Of a stretch of 64,000 nucleotides of DNA, positions 52,721 to 61,149 are shown piece after piece (position 1 is the first letter of the stretch; every line of letters starts with the position of its first letter). The position numbers were made by a program, and so were the translations under genes. This DNA is from Saccharothrix carnea (GTDB taxonomy: Bacteria; Actinomycetota; Actinomycetes; Mycobacteriales; Pseudonocardiaceae). The DNA lies in contig NZ_PYAX01000018.1 in assembly GCF_003014735.1 (NCBI RefSeq), positions 1 through 64,000 on the forward strand, written 5' to 3'. The notes under the pieces were generated by a model that was not told the origin of the DNA, did not search any database, and worked only from the letters and a program-made list of their open reading frames with translations.

Positions 52721-55027
52721 ATGGGTGATCAGTACCCGCCACCGGCCGCGGACCACGGTGGTGCGGCGACCGTCGACCAGGTCGGTATCGCGTCCGGGGC
52801 GTCGACCGTGGTGCAGGCCGGACGTGACGCCAAGGTCGAGGTCAACTACGGGATCACCCGGCCGCAGCCGAAGGCGCTCGCCGGGCTGCCACCGGCCGAG
52901 GCCGCGTTCACCGGCCGCTCGACCGACCTCGCGGTGCTGGCCGACGTCCTGCGCCCGGGGGCCGACGACCAGCCGACCGTGGCGACGATCGCCGGTCCGC
53001 CCGGGATCGGCAAGACGACCTTGGCGCTGCAGGCGGCACACGACGCGGTGGACGCCGGGTGGTTCCCCGGCGGCGTGCTGTACCAGGACTTGCGCGGTTT
53101 CGCCCGGCAGGGCCGGGTCGAACCCGAAGCCGCCCTCGCCACCCAGCTGCGCAAGCTCGGCGTGGGCGGCGAGCACATCCCGCCCGACCTGGACGGCCGC
53201 TCGGCCCTGTACCGGTCACTGCTGGCGGAGCGCGCGGACCGGGTGTTGGTGGTGCTGGACAACGCCGAGCAGGCCGGTCAGGTGGCACCGCTGCTGCCCG
53301 GCGACCGGCGGCACCGCGTCCTGGTCACGAGCAGGAACACCCTCGACCTGAGCTCCGCCCGGCACCACACCCTGGGCGTGCTCACGGGCGAGGAGGCGGT
53401 CGAACTGCTCTCCCTGCTGCTGACCTCCGCGCACCCTGGCGACGACCGGATCGCCCGGGCCGGTGATGCCGCCCTCCGACTCGCCGAGCTGTGCGGCTTC
53501 CTGCCGCACGCGGTGGCGATCGCCGGCGGGTTGCTGGTCGGCGACCGCGATCAACCGGTCGCCGAACTGGTCGACGTGCTGGCCGATCGGACCGAGCGGT
53601 TGACCGAGCTGGCGACCCGTGAGCGGTCGTTCCGGGCCGCGGTCGACCTGTCCTACGAACGACTGGACCCGCCGGACGCCCGGGTGTTCCGCCTGCTCGC
53701 GGCCAACCCGGGACCGACGACGACCGCGGCCACCGCCGCCGCGCTGGCCGATCTCGACGAGCGTTCCGCGCGCCGCTCGCTCGACCTGCTGCGGCGGGCG
53801 CACCTGATCGAACCCGCCGGGCCGCGGGGGCGGTTCCGGTTCCACGACCTGATCAGGCTCTACGCCGAGGACCGCCTGCGCCGCGAAGAGCCGGACGAGC
53901 CGCGCGACGCGGCCCTCCGCCGGCTGCTCGCCCACTTCCACCGGCTGATGGCCGCGGTGTGGGTCCACGAGTTGCCGACCCGGCTGGTCGAGGGGAAGCA
54001 GCTCGCGTTGACCGGGACCTTCGAATCGCGCGCCGACGCGTTGGCGTGGTTCGACGCGGAGCGGCCGAACCTGGTGGCGGTGGTCAACCGGGCGTTCCGG
54101 TCCGGGCACCACGCCGGCGTGTGCCTCGCGGCCATCGTCCTCGGCTACTCGTTGCAGAGGTGGGGCGACTGGGACGAAGCGCTCACCGTCCACCGCTTGG
54201 CGGTCGAGGCGGCACGGCAGGTCGTCGACCCGGCGGCGGAGGGCAGGGCGTTGCTCGGCCTCGGCACCGCCTACCGGACCACGCGCGACTTCGAGCGCGC
54301 CGACGCCGTGCTGCGGCAGGCACTCGACGTGCTCGGTCGAACCGGTGACCGGGCGGCGGTCCTGGCGGCCTCCCGGGAACTGGAGGGCAGCAGGCTCTCG
54401 GCGCACTTCTTCACCCCGTTCACCGAGCCGGCCGACGACGAACCCGACGTGCCGGAGAACGCGCCCGAGCCCTCCCCGGGAACGGATGTGCTGGCCGCCG
54501 TCGCGGCCATGGAGACCACGAGCAACACCGCGATGAAGCTCTTCGTCCAAGGCAGGTTCGACGAGGCGCGCGCCGCGAGCGAGGAGTTGCTCGCGGGTTG
54601 TCGGCAGATCGGCTCGCGGGAGGGCGAGCGGGTGGCGCTCAACAACATCGGCGACTGCCACTACCACCTGCGTCGGCTCGACCAGGCCATCACCTCCTAC
54701 ACCGCGTCGATCGAGGCGGCACGCGAGGTCGGCAACCGCCACGGCGAGGCGCAGACGAGCAACAGCCTCGGCAACGCCTACCAGAGCCACGGCCGACCGG
54801 ACCTGGCCGTCGCGCACTACGACAGGGCCGCGGAGCTGTTCCGGGCGTTGCGCGACCGGTACGGCGAGGCGATGACGCTGTCCAACCTCGGCGCCGCACT
54901 CGTCGCCCAGGACGAGCGCGAACGGGCTCGCGACTGCCTGCTGCGCGCGGTGGAGCTGCTCGACGGGCAACAGCGGCCCCAGGACGCGGCCCGAGCACGG
55001 GCGCTGCTCGACGCCCTGGGCAGCTGA
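52721..55027 (+). CDS. STAND NTPase (NB-ARC type) with TPR repeats
   Basis: A 768-residue signalling ATPase. The N-terminal 45 residues contain ASTVVQAGRDAKVEVNYG, a short motif often found at the start of actinobacterial STAND proteins. The NB-ARC-like NTPase follows, with Walker A GPPGIGKTT near 92, Walker B VLVVLDNAEQ and the sensor VLVTSRN. A winged helix contains FRFHDLIRLYAEDRL. TPR repeats fill about 440-768. It has no transmembrane part and no DNA-binding N-terminal domain of the SARP type. It probably senses a ligand or phage component and oligomerises, but no effector domain is visible. Confidence 0.82.
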   Translation: MGDQYPPPAADHGGAATVDQVGIASGASTVVQAGRDAKVEVNYGITRPQPKALAGLPPAEAAFTGRSTDLAVLADVLRPGADDQPTVATIAGPPGIGKTTLALQAAHDAVDAGWFPGGVLYQDLRGFARQGRVEPEAALATQLRKLGVGGEHIPPDLDGRSALYRSLLAERADRVLVVLDNAEQAGQVAPLLPGDRRHRVLVTSRNTLDLSSARHHTLGVLTGEEAVELLSLLLTSAHPGDDRIARAGDAALRLAELCGFLPHAVAIAGGLLVGDRDQPVAELVDVLADRTERLTELATRERSFRAAVDLSYERLDPPDARVFRLLAANPGPTTTAATAAALADLDERSARRSLDLLRRAHLIEPAGPRGRFRFHDLIRLYAEDRLRREEPDEPRDAALRRLLAHFHRLMAAVWVHELPTRLVEGKQLALTGTFESRADALAWFDAERPNLVAVVNRAFRSGHHAGVCLAAIVLGYSLQRWGDWDEALTVHRLAVEAARQVVDPAAEGRALLGLGTAYRTTRDFERADAVLRQALDVLGRTGDRAAVLAASRELEGSRLSAHFFTPFTEPADDEPDVPENAPEPSPGTDVLAAVAAMETTSNTAMKLFVQGRFDEARAASEELLAGCRQIGSREGERVALNNIGDCHYHLRRLDQAITSYTASIEAAREVGNRHGEAQTSNSLGNAYQSHGRPDLAVAHYDRAAELFRALRDRYGEAMTLSNLGAALVAQDERERARDCLLRAVELLDGQQRPQDAARARALLDALGS

Positions 55028-55060
55028 TCACCGCGCGTCGACCGGAAGGCAGGCCCGGTG

Positions 55061-55078
55061 CCCTGTCGAAAGACAGGG
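55061..55078 (+). terminator. Short GNRA-loop hairpin terminator
   Basis: CCCTGTC-GAAA-GACAGGG forms a 7-bp stem with a GAAA tetraloop, 34 bp after the STAND gene stop. Confidence 0.5.
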
Positions 55079-55135
55079 ACGGGTCGTCGCTTCCGGCCGA
55101 GGTCAGGAGAAGTTGATCTCCGTAGCGTCGGGTCC

Positions 55136-55765
55136 ATGCCTGATTCCCTTGCGAACGACGAAGTTTCGGTTGACGACGTGCCCGATGTCAGTGCCGAGTG
55201 GTACCTCGACATCGCGGGCTGGGGCGCGTCGAGCCCGGAAGCAGTGCGGGTGTTCGGCGTGATCGCCACCGAAGCCGTGGTCGGGGTGTTCGCGGTCGTG
55301 TTCGGCGTGCTGTGGTGGCGTGCGCGCCGCGGTCCGGCGGCGACGATGGCACGGGCGGTGCTCGGGCCGGTGGTGACCGTGCTCGCGTACGCGGTGAGCG
55401 AGGTCGTGAAAGGACTGTGGCAGCAGGACCGTCCGTGCCGGGTGCTCGGCGAGGTCGCCACGATCGCCGGGTGCCCGGAGTTCGGTGACTGGTCGTTCCC
55501 CAGCAACCATGCCACGATCGCCGGTGCCGCGGCCGTCGCCATCGCCTGGTCGGGTCGACGGACCGGGATCGTCGTCGCGGGCTTGGCGCTGCTCGCCGCC
55601 GCCTCACGGGTGTTCGTCGGTGTGCACTACCCGCACGACGTGGTGGCGGGCCTCCTGCTCGGCGCGGTGATCGCGACGGTGCTGCCGCCCGCGGCACGTG
55701 TGCTGACGCCCGCCATCGCCCGGGTGCGCGAACACGCCGCGGGCGCGGCGCTCCTGGGTGGGTGA
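55136..55765 (+). CDS. PAP2 superfamily membrane phosphatase
   Basis: A 209-residue membrane protein with the three PAP2 motifs: KGLWQQDRP (motif 1), PSNHATIAG (motif 2) and SRVFVGVHYPHDVVAG (motif 3), with five or so helices. It probably dephosphorylates undecaprenyl or phosphatidyl pyrophosphates outside the membrane. The start at ATG 55136 has a TAGCGT hexamer 7 bases upstream, which could be the -10 box of a leaderless promoter. The stop overlaps the start of a histidine kinase gene, linking the phosphatase to that two-component system. Confidence 0.87.
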   Translation: MPDSLANDEVSVDDVPDVSAEWYLDIAGWGASSPEAVRVFGVIATEAVVGVFAVVFGVLWWRARRGPAATMARAVLGPVVTVLAYAVSEVVKGLWQQDRPCRVLGEVATIAGCPEFGDWSFPSNHATIAGAAAVAIAWSGRRTGIVVAGLALLAAASRVFVGVHYPHDVVAGLLLGAVIATVLPPAARVLTPAIARVREHAAGAALLGG

Positions 55766-57285
55766 TGATGCCCCTCATGCGCACGGTGATCTTGTGGGTG
55801 GTCGCGGCCCTGCCGGTGGTGTGGGCCGCGATCACCTCCCTGCCCGGCCGGTTGGCGCCCTGGGAAGCCGCGACGTACCTGGTCGTGCTCGGGGTGGCGG
55901 TGGTGCTGGTCCGTCGTCGACCGGTCACCGCGCTGCTGGTGACCGGCGCGGCGTGGCTGGTCGCCTTCCTCTCCAAGGTGCCGGCGGACAGCACGGTGGG
56001 CGTCGGCGTGCTCTCGACGGGCCTGGTGACGGTGGGCTTCCTGGCCGGTCGGCACGCGACCGCGGGCGAGCGGGGTGTGGTGGCGCTGATCGGCGCCGGT
56101 GCGGCAGCGGTGACGTCGGCGCTCGTCGTCCTCGGCGGCGTGGACACGGCGTTGGCGGCGGTCTCCGGCATCGCGGCGCTGGCGGCCGTTCCGTGGGCGG
56201 TCGGTCGTTACCGCCGGCAGTACCTCGGGATGGTGCGGGCGGGGTGGGAACGCGCGGAACAGCTGGAACGGGAGGCCGACCGCGCGGTGGAGCAGGCCGG
56301 GCTGCGCGAACGGGCGCGGCTCGCGGCGGAGATGCACGACATGGTCGGGCACGAGCTGGCGCGGGCGGCGCTGCTCGTCGGTGCGCTCGAAGTCGCTCCC
56401 GCCCTCGCCGAGGAGCACCGGGAGGCGGCACGTGCGGCGCGCACCGCGGTCACCGCCGCCGCGGAACGGTTGGCCGACGTCGTGCTCGTGCTGCGTTCCG
56501 GCGAGCGCGAGCCCGTGCGGTCGGTGGACGAGATCGTGGCACGCGCACGGCGTTCCGGCCTGTCCGTGGACGTGACCGGCGACGGCGCCGAGCCGGCGGA
56601 CCCGGTGATCGCGCGCACGGTGCACCGGGTGCTCACGGAGGCGATCACCAACGCGATCAAGCACGCCCCTGGCGCACCGGTCACGGTCCACCTCGCGGGC
56701 ACCGGGGACGGCGTCGAACTCCGCGTGGTCAACGGTGCGGCTCGACGCGCACCGGCCGACGCGCCCGGCAGCGGGCAGGGCCTGCTGGGGCTCGCCGAAC
56801 GCGTCGCCCTCGTCGGCGGGCGGTTCGCCGCGCACCCGCTGGACGACGGCGGGTTCGAGGTGACCGCCCACCTGCCCGGGAAGCCCGCCACCGGGTCCGC
56901 GGCGACCGGCACGCACCGCCATCGCGCGGAACAACGGGTCCGGCGCAGCGCCCGCCGCACCGTGCTGCTCGCGTGCGCGGTGGCCGGCGGCATCGTGGTC
57001 GCGGTCCTCGGCTACCTCGTGTTCGACGCGGCGACCTCCGTGCTGGACCCGGCCGACTACCAGCGCCTCCAGCTCGGCCGGCCGGAGTCCGAGGTGGCCG
57101 CCGTGCTGCCGGCGCGGACGCGGGTGGACCGGCCGGACGCCGCCCCTCCCGTGCCGGAGGGTGCGAGCTGCCGGTACTACAGCACGCACGCGAACCCGTT
57201 CGACGAACGGCGGCTGGACCTGTTCCGGCTGTGCTTCCGGGACGGGCGGCTGGTGGACAAGGCCCTGGTCGAGCGCGATCCGTGA
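55765..57285 (+). CDS. Sensor histidine kinase with an extra C-terminal membrane-anchored domain
   Basis: A 506-residue kinase. Residues 1-150 hold four or five membrane helices. The HisKA_3 domain has His191 in RLAAEMHDMVGHELARAALL, and the HATPase_c domain has LTEAITNAIKHAPG and GSGQGLLGLAERVALVGG. Unusually the protein continues: a basic linker, a further membrane helix (LLACAVAGGIVVAVLGYLVF) and about 85 extracellular residues with two Cys (CRYYSTHANPF and LFRLCFRDGRLV). This tail resembles SmpA/OmlA-like small domains and may be the true sensor. The start is one of several clustered codons (GTG 55762, ATG 55765, ATG 55768) overlapping the PAP2 stop. Confidence 0.82.
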   Translation: MMPLMRTVILWVVAALPVVWAAITSLPGRLAPWEAATYLVVLGVAVVLVRRRPVTALLVTGAAWLVAFLSKVPADSTVGVGVLSTGLVTVGFLAGRHATAGERGVVALIGAGAAAVTSALVVLGGVDTALAAVSGIAALAAVPWAVGRYRRQYLGMVRAGWERAEQLEREADRAVEQAGLRERARLAAEMHDMVGHELARAALLVGALEVAPALAEEHREAARAARTAVTAAAERLADVVLVLRSGEREPVRSVDEIVARARRSGLSVDVTGDGAEPADPVIARTVHRVLTEAITNAIKHAPGAPVTVHLAGTGDGVELRVVNGAARRAPADAPGSGQGLLGLAERVALVGGRFAAHPLDDGGFEVTAHLPGKPATGSAATGTHRHRAEQRVRRSARRTVLLACAVAGGIVVAVLGYLVFDAATSVLDPADYQRLQLGRPESEVAAVLPARTRVDRPDAAPPVPEGASCRYYSTHANPFDERRLDLFRLCFRDGRLVDKALVERDP

Positions 57286-57305
57286 CCGGAGGGGATGATG
57301 CCGAC

Positions 57306-57959
57306 GTGATCAGGGTGGTGCTCGCGGACGACGAGGCGGTCGTGCGGGTGGGGGTGCGGGCGGTGTTGGCGGCGACGGACGACGTGGAGGTCGTGGCCGA
57401 GGCGGGCACCGGGCGTGCGGCGGTCGACCTGGTGCTGGCGCACCGCCCGGACGTGGCCGTGCTGGACATCCGCATGCCGGAGCTGGACGGGCTGGACGCC
57501 GCCGCGGAGATCCGGCGACTGGGCACGGGCACCGCGGTCCTGGTCCTCACCACGTTCGCCGACGACGCCTACATCTCCCGCGCGCTCGGCGAGGGCACGA
57601 GCGGTTTCGTGCTGAAGACCGGTGATCCGCACGAGATCATCGCCGGGGTGCGCGCCGCCGCCTCCGGTGCCGCCTACCTGTCGCCGCTGGTCGCGAGACG
57701 GGTGGTGGACCACCTGTCCGGTCACGGCCCGAGGCTGCGCGCCGGCGAACGGGTCGACGGGTTGACCGACCGGGAGCGCGAGGTGCTGGGACTGGTCGGC
57801 GCCGGGCTGTCCAACGCCGAGATCGCCGACCGGCTCCACGTGGTGGAGGGGACGGTCAAGGTCTACGTCGGCAACGTCCTACGGCACCTGGGCCTGCGCA
57901 ACCGCGTCCAGGCAGCCATCGTGGCGTACGAGGCGGGCCTCATCCCCCCGACGCCCTGA
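57306..57959 (+). CDS. NarL/FixJ family response regulator
   Basis: A 217-residue regulator paired with the preceding kinase. The receiver has the acidic residues ADDE (7-10) and phospho-acceptor Asp54 in VAVLDIRMPELDG, with Lys in GFVLKTGD. The LuxR-type HTH is LTDREREVLGLVGAG, SNAEIADRLHVVEGTVKVYV. The GTG at 57306 is preceded by GGAGGGG about 11 bases upstream; GTG 57282, overlapping the kinase stop, is an in-frame alternative. Confidence 0.88.
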   Translation: MIRVVLADDEAVVRVGVRAVLAATDDVEVVAEAGTGRAAVDLVLAHRPDVAVLDIRMPELDGLDAAAEIRRLGTGTAVLVLTTFADDAYISRALGEGTSGFVLKTGDPHEIIAGVRAAASGAAYLSPLVARRVVDHLSGHGPRLRAGERVDGLTDREREVLGLVGAGLSNAEIADRLHVVEGTVKVYVGNVLRHLGLRNRVQAAIVAYEAGLIPPTP

Positions 57960-58038
57960 TCGGTTCGGTGCTCACGTCGGCGGCCCGCGATCGGGAGGCA
58001 CGCGGAACCCCGGTCGGGACAGCCGCGTCTGACCGATC

Positions 58039-59082
58039 ATGGCAAATGGCCGTATGGCGATCCGCATGGCGGCGGTGCTCGCGCTCGTCCTCGCGATGGT
58101 GGTGGGCAATCCCGCGCTGTCCGGCGCGTGCGCCTGCGGTGCGTTCGTCGCCAATGACAAGCTCGACGCGGTGCAGGAGACGGCGCTGGTCGAGTTGACC
58201 GGGCGGACGGAGTCGATCACCCTCGCGGTGCAGGCGCGGTCCGAGGCGACCCAGGCGGCGTTCCTCATGCCGGTTCCCGCGCGTGCCCGGTTCGAGATGG
58301 CCGATGGTGAGCTGTTCGCCGAACTCGACCGGATCAGCCGGCCGGACGTCGAGGTGCGGCGCGTCACGGTGGACGGGGAAGGTGGCGCTCCCCCGGGGTC
58401 CGCCCCCGGCGCCACGGTCGTCGACCACGTCGAGATCGGCCCGTACGAGGTCGCCCAGCTCGCCGGCAGCGACGCCACCGCCGTGACGCAGTGGTTGGGC
58501 GACAACGACTTCACCCTGCCCACGGCCCTGGGAGGCGCGCTCGCGCCGTACCTCGCGGAAGGCTGGCTGGTCGTCGCGGTGCGCCTGGCCCCGACGTCCG
58601 GCAGCCTCGCCTCCGGGCTGCCGCCGATGCGGCTGACGTTCGAGACCGACACGCCGGTCTACCCGATGCGGCTGTCGGCCACCGCCGAGCGCAGGCAGCC
58701 GCTGCGCCTGTACGTGCTGGCCGACCACCGGACGGACGTCAGCAACCCGGCGCCCGAGGGCGCGGCACCCGAGCTGACGTTCGCGGGCGAGGTGCGGCCG
58801 GACCCGCAGTACCCGACGCTCTCCGCGGCGTTGACCGGGCCGCGCTTCCTGACCCGCTACGACGCGGAGCTGAGCCCGGAGCTGATCACCGACGACATCC
58901 GCTTCACCCGTTCCGCCACCGACGAGCCGCACCGCGAGCTGGTGATCGTCACGGAGTACGTCCGCTCGCCGTGGCCGGACCCGGCGGTGCTGTTGATCCT
59001 GACGGCCTTGGCGCTGGCGGCCGGTGCGGTCGTGATCGTGCGTCGCCGTTCGGCCAAGCGGGACGCTCCGACCAAACCCTGA
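58039..59082 (+). CDS. DUF2330 secreted/membrane protein
   Basis: A 347-residue protein with an N-terminal signal sequence (AAVLALVLAMVVGNPALSGA), then CACGAFV, the conserved Cys-rich start of the DUF2330 family. The family blocks FLMPVPARARF and LAEGWLVVAVRL are present, and a C-terminal membrane helix (AVLLILTALALAAGAVVIV) with a basic tail anchors it, so most of the protein is extracellular. Its function is unknown. It follows the response regulator by 79 bp on the same strand and could belong to that regulon. ATG 58054 is an alternative start. Confidence 0.8.
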   Translation: MANGRMAIRMAAVLALVLAMVVGNPALSGACACGAFVANDKLDAVQETALVELTGRTESITLAVQARSEATQAAFLMPVPARARFEMADGELFAELDRISRPDVEVRRVTVDGEGGAPPGSAPGATVVDHVEIGPYEVAQLAGSDATAVTQWLGDNDFTLPTALGGALAPYLAEGWLVVAVRLAPTSGSLASGLPPMRLTFETDTPVYPMRLSATAERRQPLRLYVLADHRTDVSNPAPEGAAPELTFAGEVRPDPQYPTLSAALTGPRFLTRYDAELSPELITDDIRFTRSATDEPHRELVIVTEYVRSPWPDPAVLLILTALALAAGAVVIVRRRSAKRDAPTKP

Positions 59083-59123
59083 CCGGCCGCTCGCCGAAAG
59101 CACTTGCCCCACCGGAGGGAGAG

Positions 59124-59139
59124 TTCTAGAGTTCTAGAA
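59124..59139. promoter_or_regulatory. TTCTAGA-type operator upstream of trpB
   Basis: TTCTAGAGTTCTAGAA consists of two TTCTAGA units and is nearly palindromic. A TCTAGA core occurs in sites of the HutC/DasR branch of GntR regulators, and the third gene of this operon encodes one. It lies 30-45 bp upstream of the chosen trpB start, so binding would block transcription. Confidence 0.5.
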
Positions 59140-59169
59140 GTGTCCAGTCAGAGAGTCAGCACCGGCGTG

Positions 59170-60336
59170 ATGAGCGCACCCGACGCGGCCGGTCGGTTCG
59201 GGAGGTTCGGCGGGCGTTACCTGCCGGAAGCACTGGTACCCGCCGCCCAGGCGGTGGAGTCCGCGTTCCGCGAGGCGTGGTCCGATGCGGCGTTCACGGC
59301 GGAGTACCGACGACTGCTGGAGACGTACGTGGGTCGGCCCACGCCGTTGACGGAGTGCTCGCGTCTGTCCGAGGCGTTGGGCGTGCGCGTGCTGCTGAAG
59401 CGGGAAGACCTCGCGCACACCGGTTCACACAAGATCAACAACGTGCTCGGCCAGGCGTTGCTGGCCCGGCGCATGGGCAAGCGGAAGCTGATCGCGGAGA
59501 CCGGCGCCGGGCAGCACGGCGTCGCCACGGCCACCGCCGCCGCGCTGCTCGGCCTGGCGTGCACCGTCCACATGGGACACACCGACGTGCGGCGGCAGGC
59601 GGTGAACGTCTTCCGGATGGAGCTGCTCGGCGCCGAGGTCGTGCCCGAGACGTCCGCGAACGGTGGCGGCACGTTGAAGGAGGCGACCAACGGCGCGCTG
59701 CGCGCGTGGGTGAACGAGACCGAGCACGCGCACTACTGCGTCGGCTCGACCATGGGACCGCACCCGTACCCCTGGATGGTGCGCGAGTTCCAGCGCGTCA
59801 TCGGTGACGAAGCACGTGCCCAGTGCGCCGTGCGGCTGCCCGAGGCGGTGCCGGACGTCGTGGTGGCCTGCGTCGGCGGCGGGTCGAACGCGGCGGGCAC
59901 GTTCGCCGGGTTCGCCGACACGACCGCCCGGCTGGTCGGGGTGGAGGCGGCCGGTGGCAGCGCGGTCGACAAGGGCAAGCTCGGCGTGCTGCACGGGTTC
60001 ATGTCGCACTTCCTGCAGGACGACGACAGCCAGGTGCTCGAAGCGCACTCGATCTCGGCCGGGCTGGACTACCCGGGCGTCGGCCCGGAGCACGTGCACC
60101 TCGCCGAGACGGGTCGCGTGCACTACACGAGCGTGACCGACGACCAGGCCCTGCGGGCGTTGACGCTGGTGACCAGGACCGAGGGGATCCTCCCGGCGCT
60201 CGAATCGGCGCACGCCCTGGCGTGGGTGGTCGACGCCGCCGCGACCGGCGAGCTGGCGGCCGGGTCGACGGTGCTGGTCACGCTGTCCGGCCGCGGTGAC
60301 AAGGACATCCAGCAGATCAGGGAGCACCTGCGATGA
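59170..60336 (+). CDS. trpB: Tryptophan synthase beta subunit, accessory copy
   Basis: A 388-residue PLP enzyme that joins indole and serine to make tryptophan. The Schiff-base Lys88 is in DLAHTGSHKINNVLGQ, the catalytic Glu110 in AETGAGQHG, and the phosphate loop is CVGGGSNAAG; the length is normal. The start is uncertain: ATG 59170 begins just before the conserved GRFGRFGGRYLPE, and GTG 59140 is in frame. It overlaps trpA by ATGA. There are no other tryptophan genes in the window, so this may be a pathway-specific copy with its own GntR regulator. Confidence 0.88.
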   Translation: MSAPDAAGRFGRFGGRYLPEALVPAAQAVESAFREAWSDAAFTAEYRRLLETYVGRPTPLTECSRLSEALGVRVLLKREDLAHTGSHKINNVLGQALLARRMGKRKLIAETGAGQHGVATATAAALLGLACTVHMGHTDVRRQAVNVFRMELLGAEVVPETSANGGGTLKEATNGALRAWVNETEHAHYCVGSTMGPHPYPWMVREFQRVIGDEARAQCAVRLPEAVPDVVVACVGGGSNAAGTFAGFADTTARLVGVEAAGGSAVDKGKLGVLHGFMSHFLQDDDSQVLEAHSISAGLDYPGVGPEHVHLAETGRVHYTSVTDDQALRALTLVTRTEGILPALESAHALAWVVDAAATGELAAGSTVLVTLSGRGDKDIQQIREHLR

Positions 60337-61130
60337 GCGTCGCGTTGACCTTGCGGGCCGGTGGGCGCCCGCTGTTGATCCCGTACGTGATGGCGGGTGT
60401 CGTGCCGGACTGGCTCGACCTGGTGCGCGGTGCGGCGCGGGCCGGTGCGGACGCGGTCGAGATCGGCCTGCCGTTCTCCGACCCGATGCTGGACGGGCCG
60501 ACCGTGCAGCGGGCCGCCGCCCTCTCCGCCGCGCGTGGTGGCCGGCCGAGGGCCTTGCTGGACGAGTTGGCCGGGCTCGACCTCGACGTGCCGCTGGTCG
60601 TCATGACCTACGCGAACGTGGCGATGACGTTGACGCCCGGACGCGGTGTCGGCGGGTTCGTGGAGCACCTGGCGTCGGTGGGCGTGCGCGGTGCGATCGT
60701 GCCGGACCTGCCGCTGGAGGAGTCGGCGGAGTACCGGGCACGTGCCGCGGCGGCCGGGGTCGCGGCCGTGCTGCTGGCCGCACCGGTGTGCGGTGACGAC
60801 CGGTGCCGTGAGATCGCACGGGCGTCGTCCGGGTTCGTGTACTGCATGAGCTCGATGCGGATCACCGGTGAACGCGCCGACCTGCCCGCGACGGCACGGG
60901 AGACGGCTCGGCGACTCAAGGGCATGACCGGGTTGCCCGTCGTGACCGGGTTCGGCATCTCCACGATCGCGCAAGCGGTGGAAGCCTGCGCGGACGCGGA
61001 CGGGGTGGTGATCGGCTCGGTGTTGATGCGGATGCTGGTCGACGGCGCGCCGGTGGCCGAGGTCGTGGAGGAGGTGGCCGCGTTCCGCCGGGCGCTATCC
61101 TCCGGGCACCTTTCCCCGGCGGGGGGCTGA
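60333..61130 (+). CDS. trpA: Tryptophan synthase alpha subunit-like protein, divergent
   Basis: A 265-residue TIM-barrel protein that should split indole-3-glycerol phosphate to indole. The catalytic pair is kept: Glu43 in AVEIGLPFSDP and Asp54 in MLDGPT. Some regions differ from the usual pattern: the first strand reads PYVMAGVVPDW instead of a YVTAGDP-type motif, and the mobile loop, normally like YLLSRAGVTG, reads YCMSSMRITGERAD. It may act as a free indole-glycerol-phosphate lyase or with the TrpB next to it. The ATG at 60333 overlaps the trpB stop. Confidence 0.8.
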   Translation: MSVALTLRAGGRPLLIPYVMAGVVPDWLDLVRGAARAGADAVEIGLPFSDPMLDGPTVQRAAALSAARGGRPRALLDELAGLDLDVPLVVMTYANVAMTLTPGRGVGGFVEHLASVGVRGAIVPDLPLEESAEYRARAAAAGVAAVLLAAPVCGDDRCREIARASSGFVYCMSSMRITGERADLPATARETARRLKGMTGLPVVTGFGISTIAQAVEACADADGVVIGSVLMRMLVDGAPVAEVVEEVAAFRRALSSGHLSPAGG

Positions 61131-61149
61131 GAGTCGGGAGTGTCCACCG

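Noticed and set aside
61115-61140. GGGGGGCTGAGAG at the end of trpA resembles the first conserved block of a TPP riboswitch.
   Set aside because: The second conserved block (the ACCTGATC-type element and closing helix) is absent from the following bases, and the block lies within trpA coding sequence.
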